Positions 1-6,324 are shown, numbered from the stretch's first letter. The stretch: 9,804 bases of DNA from DASUUR01 sp036373975 (GCA_036373975.1 DASUUR010000038.1:1-9804); one strand, 5' to 3'. The notes: generated by a model from the sequence alone, not told the origin. Numbers and translations: made by a program.

Positions 1-2
1 CA

Positions 3-53
3 ACAATTGACTTCTTGTCAAAACTTATTATTGCTAAGCGTCGCGATTCTTAA
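3..53 (+). CDS. Possible C-terminal end of an upstream gene (partial)
   Basis: Frame 3 is open from the window edge to a TAA at 51-53 and would encode a short, lysine/arginine-rich tail ending AKRRDS. The stop lies one base before the ATG of the XRE regulator, which is the spacing of translationally coupled genes. Regulators of this small XRE type often follow a small membrane protein gene, and a hydrophobic-then-basic tail would suit that. Only 17 codons are visible, and another frame is also open here, so the call is weak. No function can be assigned. Confidence 0.25.
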   Translation, partial: TIDFLSKLIIAKRRDS

Positions 54-54
54 T

Positions 55-255
55 ATGAACAATCTTGTGAAAGAATACCGCAAGCAAGCAGATTTAACAC
101 AGGAGCAACTTGCAGGCTTGGTTGGTGTAAGCCGCCAGACAATTATATCGATAGAGAGGAATAAGTTTGACCCAAGCCTTTCCTTAGCCTTTGAGTTGGC
201 AGCCGCTCTTAAGGCACCAATAGACACCTTGTTTATTCCTGATGCTACGCCCTAA
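55..255 (+). CDS. Small XRE/Cro-type helix-turn-helix regulator
   Basis: The 66-aa protein is almost entirely one HTH_3 domain. Residues 4-13 form the first helix, Q16-V23 the second, and S26-E34 the recognition helix (VSRQTIISIER). These are followed by the family's N-x-(F/Y)-(D/N)-P-S-L-x-L-A-x-x-(L/I)-A stretch and a final V/I-D-x-L-F. Length and layout match the 65-70 aa stand-alone cytoplasmic DNA-binding proteins of this family, which usually autoregulate a small operon. I chose the ATG at 55 over an in-frame TTG at 7 because family members begin a few residues before the first helix and the extra 16 residues look like untranslated or other-frame sequence. No clear Shine-Dalgarno precedes the ATG, which fits coupling to the gene ending at 53. 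The target is unknown. Confidence 0.85.
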   Translation: MNNLVKEYRKQADLTQEQLAGLVGVSRQTIISIERNKFDPSLSLAFELAAALKAPIDTLFIPDATP

Positions 256-311
256 ATAGCAGTTATGGCAAGGCGCCGATGCGTTTAGTTAATGTAAACA
301 TAAGCGTGCTC

Positions 312-320
312 TGCTATACT
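312..320 (+). promoter_or_regulatory. Extended -10 promoter for the TolB-like/sortase operon
   Basis: TGC followed by TATACT (315-320) is an extended -10 element. A convincing -35 is not visible about 17 bases upstream, as is usual for extended -10 promoters. Initiation near 327 would give a leader of about 18 nt containing GGGTAGGA just before the ATG at 345. Apart from this promoter and the ribosome binding site, the gap 256-344 shows nothing. Confidence 0.6.
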
Positions 321-344
321 ATAGGCAATTAAGCGGGTAGGAAT

Positions 345-1853
345 ATGAAACGAAAACTAACCAAAAACTTAATCCCAGGGGTGGTGGCTGCCGCGCTTCT
401 TGTCCCTGCGATTGCCTTTAGCGTCCTCAATGTTCAGCCGGTTAAGGCTGATAGTACAAATGGCAAGATACTATATGTTGGATCGCGGGATCTGGATGGC
501 AATGACGATGAAATTTATGTAATGGATGCCGATGGTGCTAACCAAACAAAAATCACCAATAATACAGACTATGAGTATGAGCCTGGTTGGTCGGCTGATG
601 GCACAAAAGTCGTATTTACAAGTGACAGAGATGGGGACGAAGAGATTTTTGTGATGAATTTGGATGGCACTAACGAAGTCAAGCTGACGAATAATTCAAG
701 CGATGACTCGTTTGCCGTATGGGCGCCTGATAATTCAAAGATTATCTTCGTATCCGATCGCGACGGCAATCAGGAGCTTTATAGCATGAACATTGATGGC
801 TCCAACCAAACTCGGCTTACCAATAATAGCGCCGATGACTACCTGCCTGCCTGGGCGCCCACTAGTGATAGGGTTGTGTTTGTAAGTGAGCGCGATGGTG
901 GTGACTCAGACATCTTTACCATGGACCCAGATGGCACCAACCTTGCGCAACTTACCGCAAATGCGAACCCAGATACAGAACCCGATTGGTCGCCGGATGG
1001 TACGAAGATCGCTTATGAGGCCGGCTCTGTACCTGGTACCAATATATATGTAATGAACTCTGACGGAACAGGCCAGACTGCTATTACCAACGTTTCTTTT
1101 CCAATTACCAATAACTACCCAAGCTGGTCGATAGACGGAACAAAGATTGCCTTTGCGAGTAATCGTGATACAAACGGTGATGAAATCTACGTTATGGATG
1201 CCGATGGCTCTAACGAGGTGCAGCTTACGAATATTGCCCCTGATTTTAACTACAATACGAATCCGGACTGGGGCGGCAACGATACCACAGGTGGAGGTGG
1301 TAGCAGCGATACCGATGGCGATGGGGTAAGTGACACGATTGAATCCGCCGGTCCAAATGCAGGCGATGCCAACAACGATAGCATTGCCGATAGCACCCAA
1401 GCCTCAGTTACAGGTATGGTGAACCCTATTACCGGGAAGTATGTAGTTTTGCAGTCAAGCTGTACATCAAATAGCAATGTGGGCGTTACGGCTGAAAATT
1501 CTAGCTTTAAGGATGCTGCCTTTGAATATGCGGCGGGGCTTGTCGAATTCACTCTTACTTGTAGCTCACCGGGGGCAACCGCAAACGTTGCGCTCTATAT
1601 GTACGGAGGCGTAAACGGTACGGCGGTGCGAAAATATAACAGCGTTACGCATACCTATCAGGCTATCGAGGGCGCGAGTTTATCGAACCTTACGATCGCA
1701 GGCCAAACTGTCACCCGTGCCACCTACCAAATCACGGATGGGAGCAGCCTTGATCAAGACGCAACAGCCAACGGAACCATAGTTGACCCCGTAGGGATTG
1801 GCCGTGTAGTTATTGGCGCACCTCAAACAGGGCTGGGTCGCTTGCTCGAATAA
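345..1853 (+). CDS. Secreted TolB-like (PD40) beta-propeller with choice-of-anchor-type C-terminal domain
   Basis: The 502-aa protein begins with a Sec signal peptide: basic MKRKLTK, a hydrophobic core at about 11-30, and likely cleavage after VKA at residue 35. Residues 40-309 hold six tandem PD40/WD40-like blades. Each reads roughly D-x-x-I-Y-V-M-(D/N)-x-D-G-(T/S)-N-x-x-x-L-T-N-N, then W-(S/A)-x-D-(G/N)-(T/S)-K-(I/V)-x-F-x-S-x-R-D. A Gly/Ser linker (310-321) leads to a calcium-type DTDGDGVSD motif (322-330) and a domain resembling the choice-of-anchor U family (about 340-490: late ITDGSSLDQDATANGTIVDP motif, two cysteines C373 and C406). The protein ends APQTG (492-496) plus LGRLLE, an LPXTG-like motif with no membrane tail. 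The next gene is a sortase, so surface attachment is inferred. Such propellers usually bind protein or glycan; the ligand here is unknown. Confidence 0.85.
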   Translation: MKRKLTKNLIPGVVAAALLVPAIAFSVLNVQPVKADSTNGKILYVGSRDLDGNDDEIYVMDADGANQTKITNNTDYEYEPGWSADGTKVVFTSDRDGDEEIFVMNLDGTNEVKLTNNSSDDSFAVWAPDNSKIIFVSDRDGNQELYSMNIDGSNQTRLTNNSADDYLPAWAPTSDRVVFVSERDGGDSDIFTMDPDGTNLAQLTANANPDTEPDWSPDGTKIAYEAGSVPGTNIYVMNSDGTGQTAITNVSFPITNNYPSWSIDGTKIAFASNRDTNGDEIYVMDADGSNEVQLTNIAPDFNYNTNPDWGGNDTTGGGGSSDTDGDGVSDTIESAGPNAGDANNDSIADSTQASVTGMVNPITGKYVVLQSSCTSNSNVGVTAENSSFKDAAFEYAAGLVEFTLTCSSPGATANVALYMYGGVNGTAVRKYNSVTHTYQAIEGASLSNLTIAGQTVTRATYQITDGSSLDQDATANGTIVDPVGIGRVVIGAPQTGLGRLLE

Positions 1854-2509
1854 TGGTGCGAACCAAATTCTCCAGAAGAAAGAGAATACTGCTTTGGGGC
1901 TTGCCGATAGTGTTAATAGGGGTGGGGGTCATCACTCTTATAGCGCCGAGATATCTTAATCCGCCCATGCCCAAAGCAGCTCCAGACAGCAGGACAGTTA
2001 CCTATTCATCTTCTACACCTAGCGAGGAGCCTGTTGACCGTAATTCCTACAGGTCTACCGCAACAGGTAACGAGCCAATGCTTATCCGGCTGCCAAGCAT
2101 CAATACGACCGCTTTTATTCAAGGAGTTGGCGTTGATCAGCGAGGCGAAATAGCTGTACCTAACAATGTACATTTGGTTGGCTGGTTCACGCAGGGCGCT
2201 AAGCCAGGCGAGCCAGGACTGAGTATTATTGACGGTCATGTCAGTGGGCCGACAGTAGAAGCTGTGTTTGCAAAGCTTCCCCGTATAAAGGTGGGTGATC
2301 AATTTGAGGTAGAGCAAGCCGACCGCACGGTTCTTCGCTACAAGGTGGTCGATCGTAAGGCGGTTGCGACTGCAGAAGCTGCAAGCTTTTTATTCTCCCA
2401 GGACCCAGCTATTGCAAGTCAGCTAAACCTCATTACTTGTATAGGCACTTTTGATCATAAGACAAGGAGTTACGATAAGCGATTGATTGTTGCGGCAAAA
2501 CTGCTTTGA
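1853..2509 (+). CDS. Membrane-anchored sortase (class E/F-like)
   Basis: This 218-aa transpeptidase should cut a sorting motif on an exported protein and transfer it to a cell-surface acceptor. It has a basic N-terminus (MVRTKFSRRKR), one membrane segment at about 12-31, a Pro/Ser-rich stalk to about residue 73, and a sortase domain from LIRLPSI (77-83) to the end. The catalytic set is visible: H129 in IDGHV, C196 in LITCIG, and R210 in YDKRLIV. The short TCxG-x-FD ending resembles class E/F enzymes of actinobacteria and of candidate phyla. Its ATG shares bases with the preceding stop (TAATG) and has no separate ribosome binding site, so translation is probably coupled to the propeller protein, its likely substrate. 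The subclass is less certain than the family. Confidence 0.9.
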   Translation: MVRTKFSRRKRILLWGLPIVLIGVGVITLIAPRYLNPPMPKAAPDSRTVTYSSSTPSEEPVDRNSYRSTATGNEPMLIRLPSINTTAFIQGVGVDQRGEIAVPNNVHLVGWFTQGAKPGEPGLSIIDGHVSGPTVEAVFAKLPRIKVGDQFEVEQADRTVLRYKVVDRKAVATAEAASFLFSQDPAIASQLNLITCIGTFDHKTRSYDKRLIVAAKLL

Positions 2510-2510
2510 T

Positions 2511-2530
2511 CTTTGTTCGCAAAGTTGTTA
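2511..2530 (+). terminator. Weak possible terminator after the sortase gene
   Basis: CTTTG (2511-2515) and CAAAG (2520-2524) pair around a stabilising TTCG loop and are followed by TTGTTATTTC. The stem is only 5 bp and the T-tract is interrupted, so termination would be inefficient at best. Confidence 0.3.
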
Positions 2531-2569
2531 TTTCATTCATAGCGATACCGACCGCAAGAGCGACTGGTT

Positions 2570-2575
2570 TACAAT
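2570..2575 (+). promoter_or_regulatory. -10 element giving a leaderless AraC-type regulator transcript
   Basis: TACAAT ends seven bases before the A of the ATG at 2582, so the expected start of transcription coincides with the start codon. There is no Shine-Dalgarno sequence. No good -35 is visible about 17 bases upstream (around 2547-2552). The same geometry recurs before the membrane protein gene at 4515. Confidence 0.55.
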
Positions 2576-2581
2576 AGAAAC

Positions 2582-3262
2582 ATGTCTGACGAGCTGACTT
2601 TAGAAGAAAATATATCGAATTCGCCTTTGGTTTTTATGAGTTGGCGCGCAGTGGCGCATAGGCCCGGTGTGCACAAGGCTTTGGCTATGGAGTATTGGAC
2701 ATTCCTTTTTGGAATGGTGAACGGGGAGAAAACCGTAACACTCCATCGACCGCATGTGAAGGCAGTGTTTTTAGATTACAAAAAAGGTACCTACTGGGGC
2801 GTGTTGCTACAAGCCCATGTTTTTATGCCGACAATGATAAAAAATGATGTTCCTCCGGAGGGTGTAGCCCTACGGGTTGAAGGTGATTGCTTCTTTCTCC
2901 ATGGGCACAAATTTCGTATTCCAGAGTATGAGCATACAGAGGTATTTGCTAAAGAATTGCATCAAAAAGGATTAATTATCGTTGATGAGCTGATTGCGAA
3001 GGCGCTAAATGGACGTGCCCACATGTCGCGCCGTACAATTCAACGTCGTATGTTATACGTTGCGGGCATTACCCGCCGAGAGCTGGATATGATCCGAAGG
3101 GCTCGTTTTGCCTACTCGCTTCTTCAGCAAGGCCTTCCTATTGCAGAGGTTGCAGCACAAGCAGGATACACAGACCAAGCCCATTTAACGAAATCCTTAA
3201 AAGTGCTGGCTGGTCAGACGCCTGCGCAGATATTGGCTGCGTACGCCGCTCAAGAAGATTGA
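2582..3262 (+). CDS. AraC-family transcriptional regulator
   Basis: The 226-aa cytoplasmic regulator has an N-terminal sensing region (about 15-125) and a C-terminal AraC/XylS DNA-binding half. The second HTH is clear at about 185-216: LPIAEVAAQAGYTDQAHLTK, then LAGQTPAQI, which match the family's I-x-x-(I/V)-A-x-x-x-G-(Y/F)-x-D-x-(A/S)-x-L and G-x-T-P pattern. The first HTH is at about 147-183 (MSRRTIQRRM onward). The N-terminal part, with SWRAVAHRPG and HRPHVKAVFLDYKKGTYWGV, looks like the beta-rich N-terminal domain of AraC proteins related to DUF6597, but I cannot name its ligand. Translation probably begins at the 5' end of the mRNA. The next gene, 66 bases downstream on the same strand, encodes an epoxide hydrolase-like enzyme with a poor -35, so activation of that gene is a reasonable inference. 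Confidence 0.85.
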   Translation: MSDELTLEENISNSPLVFMSWRAVAHRPGVHKALAMEYWTFLFGMVNGEKTVTLHRPHVKAVFLDYKKGTYWGVLLQAHVFMPTMIKNDVPPEGVALRVEGDCFFLHGHKFRIPEYEHTEVFAKELHQKGLIIVDELIAKALNGRAHMSRRTIQRRMLYVAGITRRELDMIRRARFAYSLLQQGLPIAEVAAQAGYTDQAHLTKSLKVLAGQTPAQILAAYAAQED

Positions 3263-3270
3263 CGCTTCAA

Positions 3271-3303
3271 TACAATACCCACCGGGAAATATTAGCTATT
3301 GTA
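3271..3303 (+). repeat. Inverted repeat upstream of the epoxide hydrolase promoter
   Basis: TACAATA (3271-3277) and TATTGTA (3297-3303) form a 7-bp inverted repeat with 19 bases between the arms, immediately upstream of the TG/TATATAA promoter element at 3306-3314. It could bind the AraC-type regulator encoded just upstream, but AT-rich 7-mers also arise by chance. Confidence 0.35.
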
Positions 3304-3305
3304 GG

Positions 3306-3315
3306 TGTATATAAA
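3306..3315 (+). promoter_or_regulatory. Probable -10 region for the epoxide hydrolase gene
   Basis: TGTATATAAA contains a -10-like TATATA or TATAAA hexamer next to a TG. No recognisable -35 lies 16-18 bases upstream, which would suit an activator-dependent promoter. Initiation near 3320 would leave almost no leader, so the exact -10 register is uncertain. Confidence 0.4.
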
Positions 3316-3326
3316 CGAAAGGAAGG
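3316..3326 (+). promoter_or_regulatory. Ribosome binding site that fixes the epoxide hydrolase start
   Basis: A purine run, GAAAGGAAGG, precedes the ATG at 3329 by a few bases. An in-frame GTG at 3305 lies upstream of this site and inside the promoter, so the ATG is the start. Confidence 0.6.
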
Positions 3327-3328
3327 CA

Positions 3329-4447
3329 ATGAATCCGCAGCCATTTTCAGTTAACGTAACAGATGCTGTACTGGAGGATCTACGGTATCGTCTTGAGCAC
3401 AGCCGTTTTCCTTTCTCGCAAAATAAAGGTTGGAAAGATGGAGCAAGTACGGACTATATAAAGGATGCTATAAAGTATTGGGCAAAGGAATATGACTGGC
3501 GTAAGGCTGAAGCCGAAATCAATAGCTTCTCGCACTACACTGTAGAAATAGATGGGGTAAAAATCCATTATATCCACCAAAAGAGCAAGCGCCCTAACGC
3601 TCAGGCCATACTGCTAACACATGGTTGGCCGGACTCATTCTACCGATACCATAGTGTTATTGGGCGGCTTGTAGATGAGTACGATGTAATTGTACCCTCC
3701 TTGCCCGGGTATGGGTTCTCAGAAAAGAAGGCAATGAACAGCAAGGCGATTGCAGGAATTTGGGCGAAATTGATGCGGCAAGTCTTAGGCTACGATAGCT
3801 TCTTTGCTTCTGGGGGCGACACAGGCGCACCCGTGACGATTGAGCTGGCACGACAATTCCCTGACGCGGTAAAGGCAATTCACCTTACCGATGTTGGCTG
3901 GGCAAATGACTTTGACCAGAGCAATCTGAGTGTTGAGGAACAGAAGTTCCAAGAGGAGACAAGCGCCTGGTATTGGAGTGAAGGCGCTTACACCATGATG
4001 CACGCCACTAAGCCCCTAACAGTTGCCTACGGATTAAATGATTCGCCTGCGGCTCTGGCGGCCTGGGCGGCCAGCTTTGCAAACCGTGGCAAACAAGAAG
4101 ACTATGTTGATACGGCATTTGGCGACCGTGACGCATTTATCACTAATCTGATGATCTACTGGATAACCGAAACGGCTGGCTCGGCAATGCAAATGTATCG
4201 TGAAGAAGCCAATGCGGCGCAGGCTGGCGAATGGGGAGAGGTGCCCAAAACCGTTGAGAAGTGTAACGTGCCTGTAGCACTGACTATTTATCATGTTGAC
4301 GCCCATGTTCCGCAGGCTTGGGCAGAACGACAGGGCCTACGAGTTAAGCGCTACGAGGCTAAGGATATTGGGGGCCACTTTGCGGCTATGGAAATCCCAG
4401 AAGTTTTTGCTGAAGATCTAAAAACAGCATTTCGAACGATAGCATAG
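3329..4447 (+). CDS. Epoxide hydrolase-like alpha/beta hydrolase with EHN domain
   Basis: The 372-aa protein has the two-part layout of the microsomal/juvenile-hormone-type epoxide hydrolase family, at its usual length. An N-terminal EHN domain (about 5-95: PFSVNVTDAVLEDLRYRLEHS and W-KDG) is followed by the alpha/beta hydrolase core. The oxyanion motif HGWP is at 98-101, PSLPGYGFS at about 123-131, and the nucleophile Asp at D164 in GGDTGA. The lid motif TKPLTVAYGLNDSPAALAAW is at about 227-246, Tyr290 (AMQMYREE) is a likely ring-activating residue, and His350 lies in GGHFAAMEIPE. D324 is the probable acid. Members add water to epoxides to form diols through an ester intermediate. GGDTG instead of the commoner GGDWG may alter specificity. 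The regulator gene just upstream is its likely controller. The substrate is unknown. Confidence 0.88.
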   Translation: MNPQPFSVNVTDAVLEDLRYRLEHSRFPFSQNKGWKDGASTDYIKDAIKYWAKEYDWRKAEAEINSFSHYTVEIDGVKIHYIHQKSKRPNAQAILLTHGWPDSFYRYHSVIGRLVDEYDVIVPSLPGYGFSEKKAMNSKAIAGIWAKLMRQVLGYDSFFASGGDTGAPVTIELARQFPDAVKAIHLTDVGWANDFDQSNLSVEEQKFQEETSAWYWSEGAYTMMHATKPLTVAYGLNDSPAALAAWAASFANRGKQEDYVDTAFGDRDAFITNLMIYWITETAGSAMQMYREEANAAQAGEWGEVPKTVEKCNVPVALTIYHVDAHVPQAWAERQGLRVKRYEAKDIGGHFAAMEIPEVFAEDLKTAFRTIA

Positions 4448-4463
4448 CGGTGGTAGGGCAAAA

Positions 4464-4498
4464 GCATGTCGCTAATGGCTTTTCAGGATGCATGTCGC
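4464..4498 (+). repeat. 9-bp direct repeat upstream of the membrane protein promoter
   Basis: GCATGTCGC occurs at 4464-4472 and again at 4490-4498, with a 26-base period. Both copies lie between the hydrolase stop codon and the -10 at 4503-4508. The position suits a regulatory binding site, but a small duplication would look the same. Confidence 0.45.
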
Positions 4499-4499
4499 C

Positions 4500-4508
4500 T
4501 GTTACTAT
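4500..4508 (+). promoter_or_regulatory. Extended -10 promoter giving a leaderless membrane protein mRNA
   Basis: TGT plus TACTAT (4503-4508) is an extended -10 element. The expected start point, seven bases after its last T, is the A of the ATG at 4515, and there is no Shine-Dalgarno. This also argues against the in-frame ATG at 4488, which lies upstream of the promoter. Confidence 0.55.
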
Positions 4509-4514
4509 ATAAGC

Positions 4515-5579
4515 ATGAATGGGCAAGAAAGCGCTCGACAACTGATTGATCGCATAGCGTACTTAGCGTCTCTTGTTTCGGAGCCACGGACCGTGGATGT
4601 TACGCTGGATAAACTCCGCATCATAACGTCGCGAGCATCGCAACCAACACCTAATGACATACAGTCGCTAACTGTAATTCAGACTGATCTAGAAGATTAC
4701 CTAGTTACCAAGGAAAGATTGCGTACTTTCACAAAAGCCTCTTTACAATCCAATGTAGAGAGGCATTTTGCTGCTAAAAACCCACTCTGGGATATACGAA
4801 AAGCAGCCCTTACGCGGATCTTTGCCACCATAGGGGTTTGCATATTCATTACGGGTTTACTTGCTGCTTTAGGGCTTATGGAAGGACAGGTAGTTCTCGC
4901 CTTCTTTATATGTACTCTTTTTGTGGGGCTGGCTCTCTTGTTTCACTCAATCAAGAAGGACTTAGTCGCGCAGTTGCATGAATCGGTTAACTATTTAATG
5001 GCTGCTACCATTGGAACCGGTTTGTTCGCCCTGAATTTCCCTATAATCGCTGCTAGTAGCTACCTAGAAAGTCACCCAATGTTTCAGCACGGCGGCTTTT
5101 TAGCAATGGCGATACCCGTTTATGGGTTTTACTATCTGGCTTTCTATATCTACGCCAAGCAGCTTAAGGTAGTGATTCCTTGGCTGCTTCGACCGACTGG
5201 TGTCGCTGTGAGTGCAATCCTCGTTGCCGTTATTGCAGCTATCCTTCCGCATCCGATTCCTGCAACGCACGAGATATTCTTTGACTTAGCAGTTATTGGA
5301 TTTGGTGTAAGTGTCTATTTCTCCACAGTTGCGGCTATACTCGGCTTTAAGAGCCTGGCTAAGACCACTGAAGTGTACGGTAAGAGCACTTTGTTCCTCG
5401 CTATTTCGATGGTGCTGCATACCATTGGCAATGGGAACTTCCTTATATTTGTTACCTTTATTTCAGGCGACTTCTCGGTTAATGAGCAAAAAGGCCAGAT
5501 CCTAACCGGCTTCTTCATTGTTGCTGCGTTGGCATTCCAATACGCAGCTGCGTATAAGTCAAAGACTGCGCTGAAATAG
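4515..5579 (+). CDS. Membrane protein with soluble helical N-terminal domain and about eight TM helices
   Basis: The family was not recognised. The 354-aa product has a hydrophilic, mostly helical region (1-100) followed by about eight hydrophobic segments near 103-121, 124-144, 160-181, 195-214, 226-245, 255-278, 291-315 and 328-346, ending in a short basic tail (YKSKTALK). The N-terminal region contains E60-x-Y-L-x-T-x-x-x-L-R-T-F-x-K-x-x-L (60-77). This signature also appears in the 115-aa protein at 9340-9687 on the other strand, with 9 of 18 positions identical. The C-terminal part has no obvious transporter motif; conserved-looking polar residues sit inside helices (H302, N306 and N308 in LHTIGNGNF). 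The start is the ATG at 4515 because a -10 element ends seven bases before it. A role in transport or envelope sensing is possible but unsupported. Confidence 0.75.
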   Translation: MNGQESARQLIDRIAYLASLVSEPRTVDVTLDKLRIITSRASQPTPNDIQSLTVIQTDLEDYLVTKERLRTFTKASLQSNVERHFAAKNPLWDIRKAALTRIFATIGVCIFITGLLAALGLMEGQVVLAFFICTLFVGLALLFHSIKKDLVAQLHESVNYLMAATIGTGLFALNFPIIAASSYLESHPMFQHGGFLAMAIPVYGFYYLAFYIYAKQLKVVIPWLLRPTGVAVSAILVAVIAAILPHPIPATHEIFFDLAVIGFGVSVYFSTVAAILGFKSLAKTTEVYGKSTLFLAISMVLHTIGNGNFLIFVTFISGDFSVNEQKGQILTGFFIVAALAFQYAAAYKSKTALK

Positions 5580-5641
5580 CAAAGCACTTCTATTATGGAT
5601 GTCTTTTATGCGGTCAAAGGAGCGAAAGATAGATGATTAAC

Positions 5642-5669
5642 TTGACTTTACTAGTAAAAACAGTATAAT
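5642..5669 (+). promoter_or_regulatory. Near-consensus sigma70 promoter of the GC-rich gene block
   Basis: TTGACT (5642-5647) and TATAAT (5664-5669) are separated by 16 bases, matching 11 of 12 consensus positions. This is the strongest promoter in the window. Initiation near 5676 gives a leader of about 32 nt with an AAGGGGAAG ribosome binding site before the ATG at 5708. The 5580-5641 gap otherwise holds no supported feature. Confidence 0.85.
5647..5658 (+). promoter_or_regulatory. Perfect 12-bp palindrome in the promoter spacer (operator candidate)
   Basis: TTTACTAGTAAA is a perfect inverted repeat that starts at the last base of the -35 element and fills most of the spacer. A dimeric repressor bound here would block RNA polymerase. 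No matching second copy was noticed elsewhere in the window. Confidence 0.45.
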
Positions 5670-5707
5670 ATGTAGGTTGAAGATACGCCCGAACAAGGGG
5701 AAGTCTG

Positions 5708-6217
5708 ATGACGATTGACGCAGGCGTGCAAGAGCAGGTTCTCACTGGTCTTGCCTTTGGGCTCAAGGAAGTTTGCCCAGACGCTGTACTCACCGATGAG
5801 TGGCTACTTGAGCCGAAGGTTGGCTTCGTGCGCTGTGGCGCATACGGCGCCTGTTGGGAGCATGGTGTGGATGCCAGCAGCTGGCCCGCCATGGCGGCAG
5901 AGGCTGTACGGAGCGGTACCAGCATGTACGACATCACCGGGTGCTACCCCGAGAAGGGTGAGATCTACTTCGGCACTGCCAAGGCAGAGCAGAATGGAGA
6001 AACGCTCCAACTTCGAGCCCACGTCGAACACGGCTTCAGCACCGGCACGCACACGTACATCTGTGTCGTGTGGGTCAAGAGTTCTGAGGGTGTGACGGTC
6101 ACCAGGTGCGCTGCAGGGTTCTCGGGGTGCTACAACCCCTCTGAGTTCCACGCACTCGGCCTGGACGAAAACGAGAGGGTTCAGCCGCCGCCGTATGGCA
6201 TCGGCTTCGAGGAATGA
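5708..6217 (+). CDS. Uncharacterised 169-aa cysteine-rich protein
   Basis: I do not recognise this family. The 169-aa protein has no signal peptide or membrane segment and is acidic overall. It contains seven cysteines (23, 43, 49, 79, 119, 134, 141) and many aromatic and glycine residues, for example VRCGAYGACWEHG (41-53) and TGCYPEKGEIYFG (77-89). Residues 99-133 look like alternating beta strands (LQLRAHVEHGF, HTYICVVWVKSSEGVTVT). The ATG at 5708 is set by the AAGGGGAAG site seven bases or so upstream. The gene is expressed alone, between a near-consensus promoter and a strong terminator. Its composition is unlike that of neighbouring genes: 5881-5940 is 40 of 60 G+C against 28 of 60 at 5041-5100. 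Coding status is supported by promoter, ribosome binding site and terminator, and the function is unknown. Confidence 0.78.
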   Translation: MTIDAGVQEQVLTGLAFGLKEVCPDAVLTDEWLLEPKVGFVRCGAYGACWEHGVDASSWPAMAAEAVRSGTSMYDITGCYPEKGEIYFGTAKAEQNGETLQLRAHVEHGFSTGTHTYICVVWVKSSEGVTVTRCAAGFSGCYNPSEFHALGLDENERVQPPPYGIGFEE

Positions 6218-6235
6218 TCCTCAAGCCTCTCGGAA

Positions 6236-6273
6236 AAGCCCTGGGCGCACACGCGCCTGGGGCTTGTTTTTCT
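6236..6273 (+). terminator. Strong intrinsic terminator after the 169-aa gene
   Basis: AAGCCCTGGGCGC (6236-6248) pairs fully with GCGCCTGGGGCTT (6253-6265), with two G:U pairs, around an ACAC loop. It is followed by GTTTTTCT. The 13-bp stem begins 18 bases after the stop codon. Confidence 0.92.
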
Positions 6274-6291
6274 AACGAATAATATTATAAT
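6264..6291 (+). promoter_or_regulatory. Promoter overlapping the preceding terminator
   Basis: TATAAT (6286-6291) is a perfect -10. Sixteen bases upstream, TTGTTT (6264-6269) matches the first half of the -35 consensus and is formed by the end of the terminator stem plus its T-tract. Initiation near 6298 gives a leader of about 27 nt containing GGAAGGAAAG before the ATG at 6325. The spacer length equals that of the promoter at 5642. Confidence 0.7.
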
Positions 6292-6324
6292 TGCCCTTGT
6301 TACTTCTTTGATGGAAGGAAAGAC

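Noticed and set aside
906..1400. Long open frame on the minus strand under the propeller gene
   Set aside because: It is the complement of the repeated propeller blades. The periodic composition of the real gene keeps this frame open, and the product has no domain pattern, promoter or ribosome binding site.
1790..1900. Programmed or accidental frameshift joining the propeller protein to the sortase
   Set aside because: The sortase has its own ATG and a complete N-terminal membrane anchor. Basic residues precede the helix, the reverse of a sorting-signal tail, and no slippery sequence is seen. TAATG coupling explains the overlap.
3305..3331. Earlier GTG start for the epoxide hydrolase
   Set aside because: The GTG at 3305 lies within the promoter element, upstream of the GAAAGGAAGG ribosome binding site. 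The family begins close to the ATG at 3329.
4488..4517. Earlier ATG start for the 8-TM protein
   Set aside because: The ATG at 4488 lies upstream of the TGT-TACTAT promoter and has no ribosome binding site. The ATG at 4515 matches a leaderless start.
5608..5668. Two tiny open frames (ATG 5608 and ATG 5633, 10-11 codons)
   Set aside because: They overlap the 5642-5669 promoter and have no other support. The AAGGAG near 5617-5622 is too weak an argument for an 11-codon peptide.
5804..6151. Minus-strand and other-frame openings in the GC-rich block
   Set aside because: High GC lowers stop frequency in all frames. Only the + strand frames at 5708, 6325 and 7119 have promoters, ribosome binding sites or terminators in the right places.
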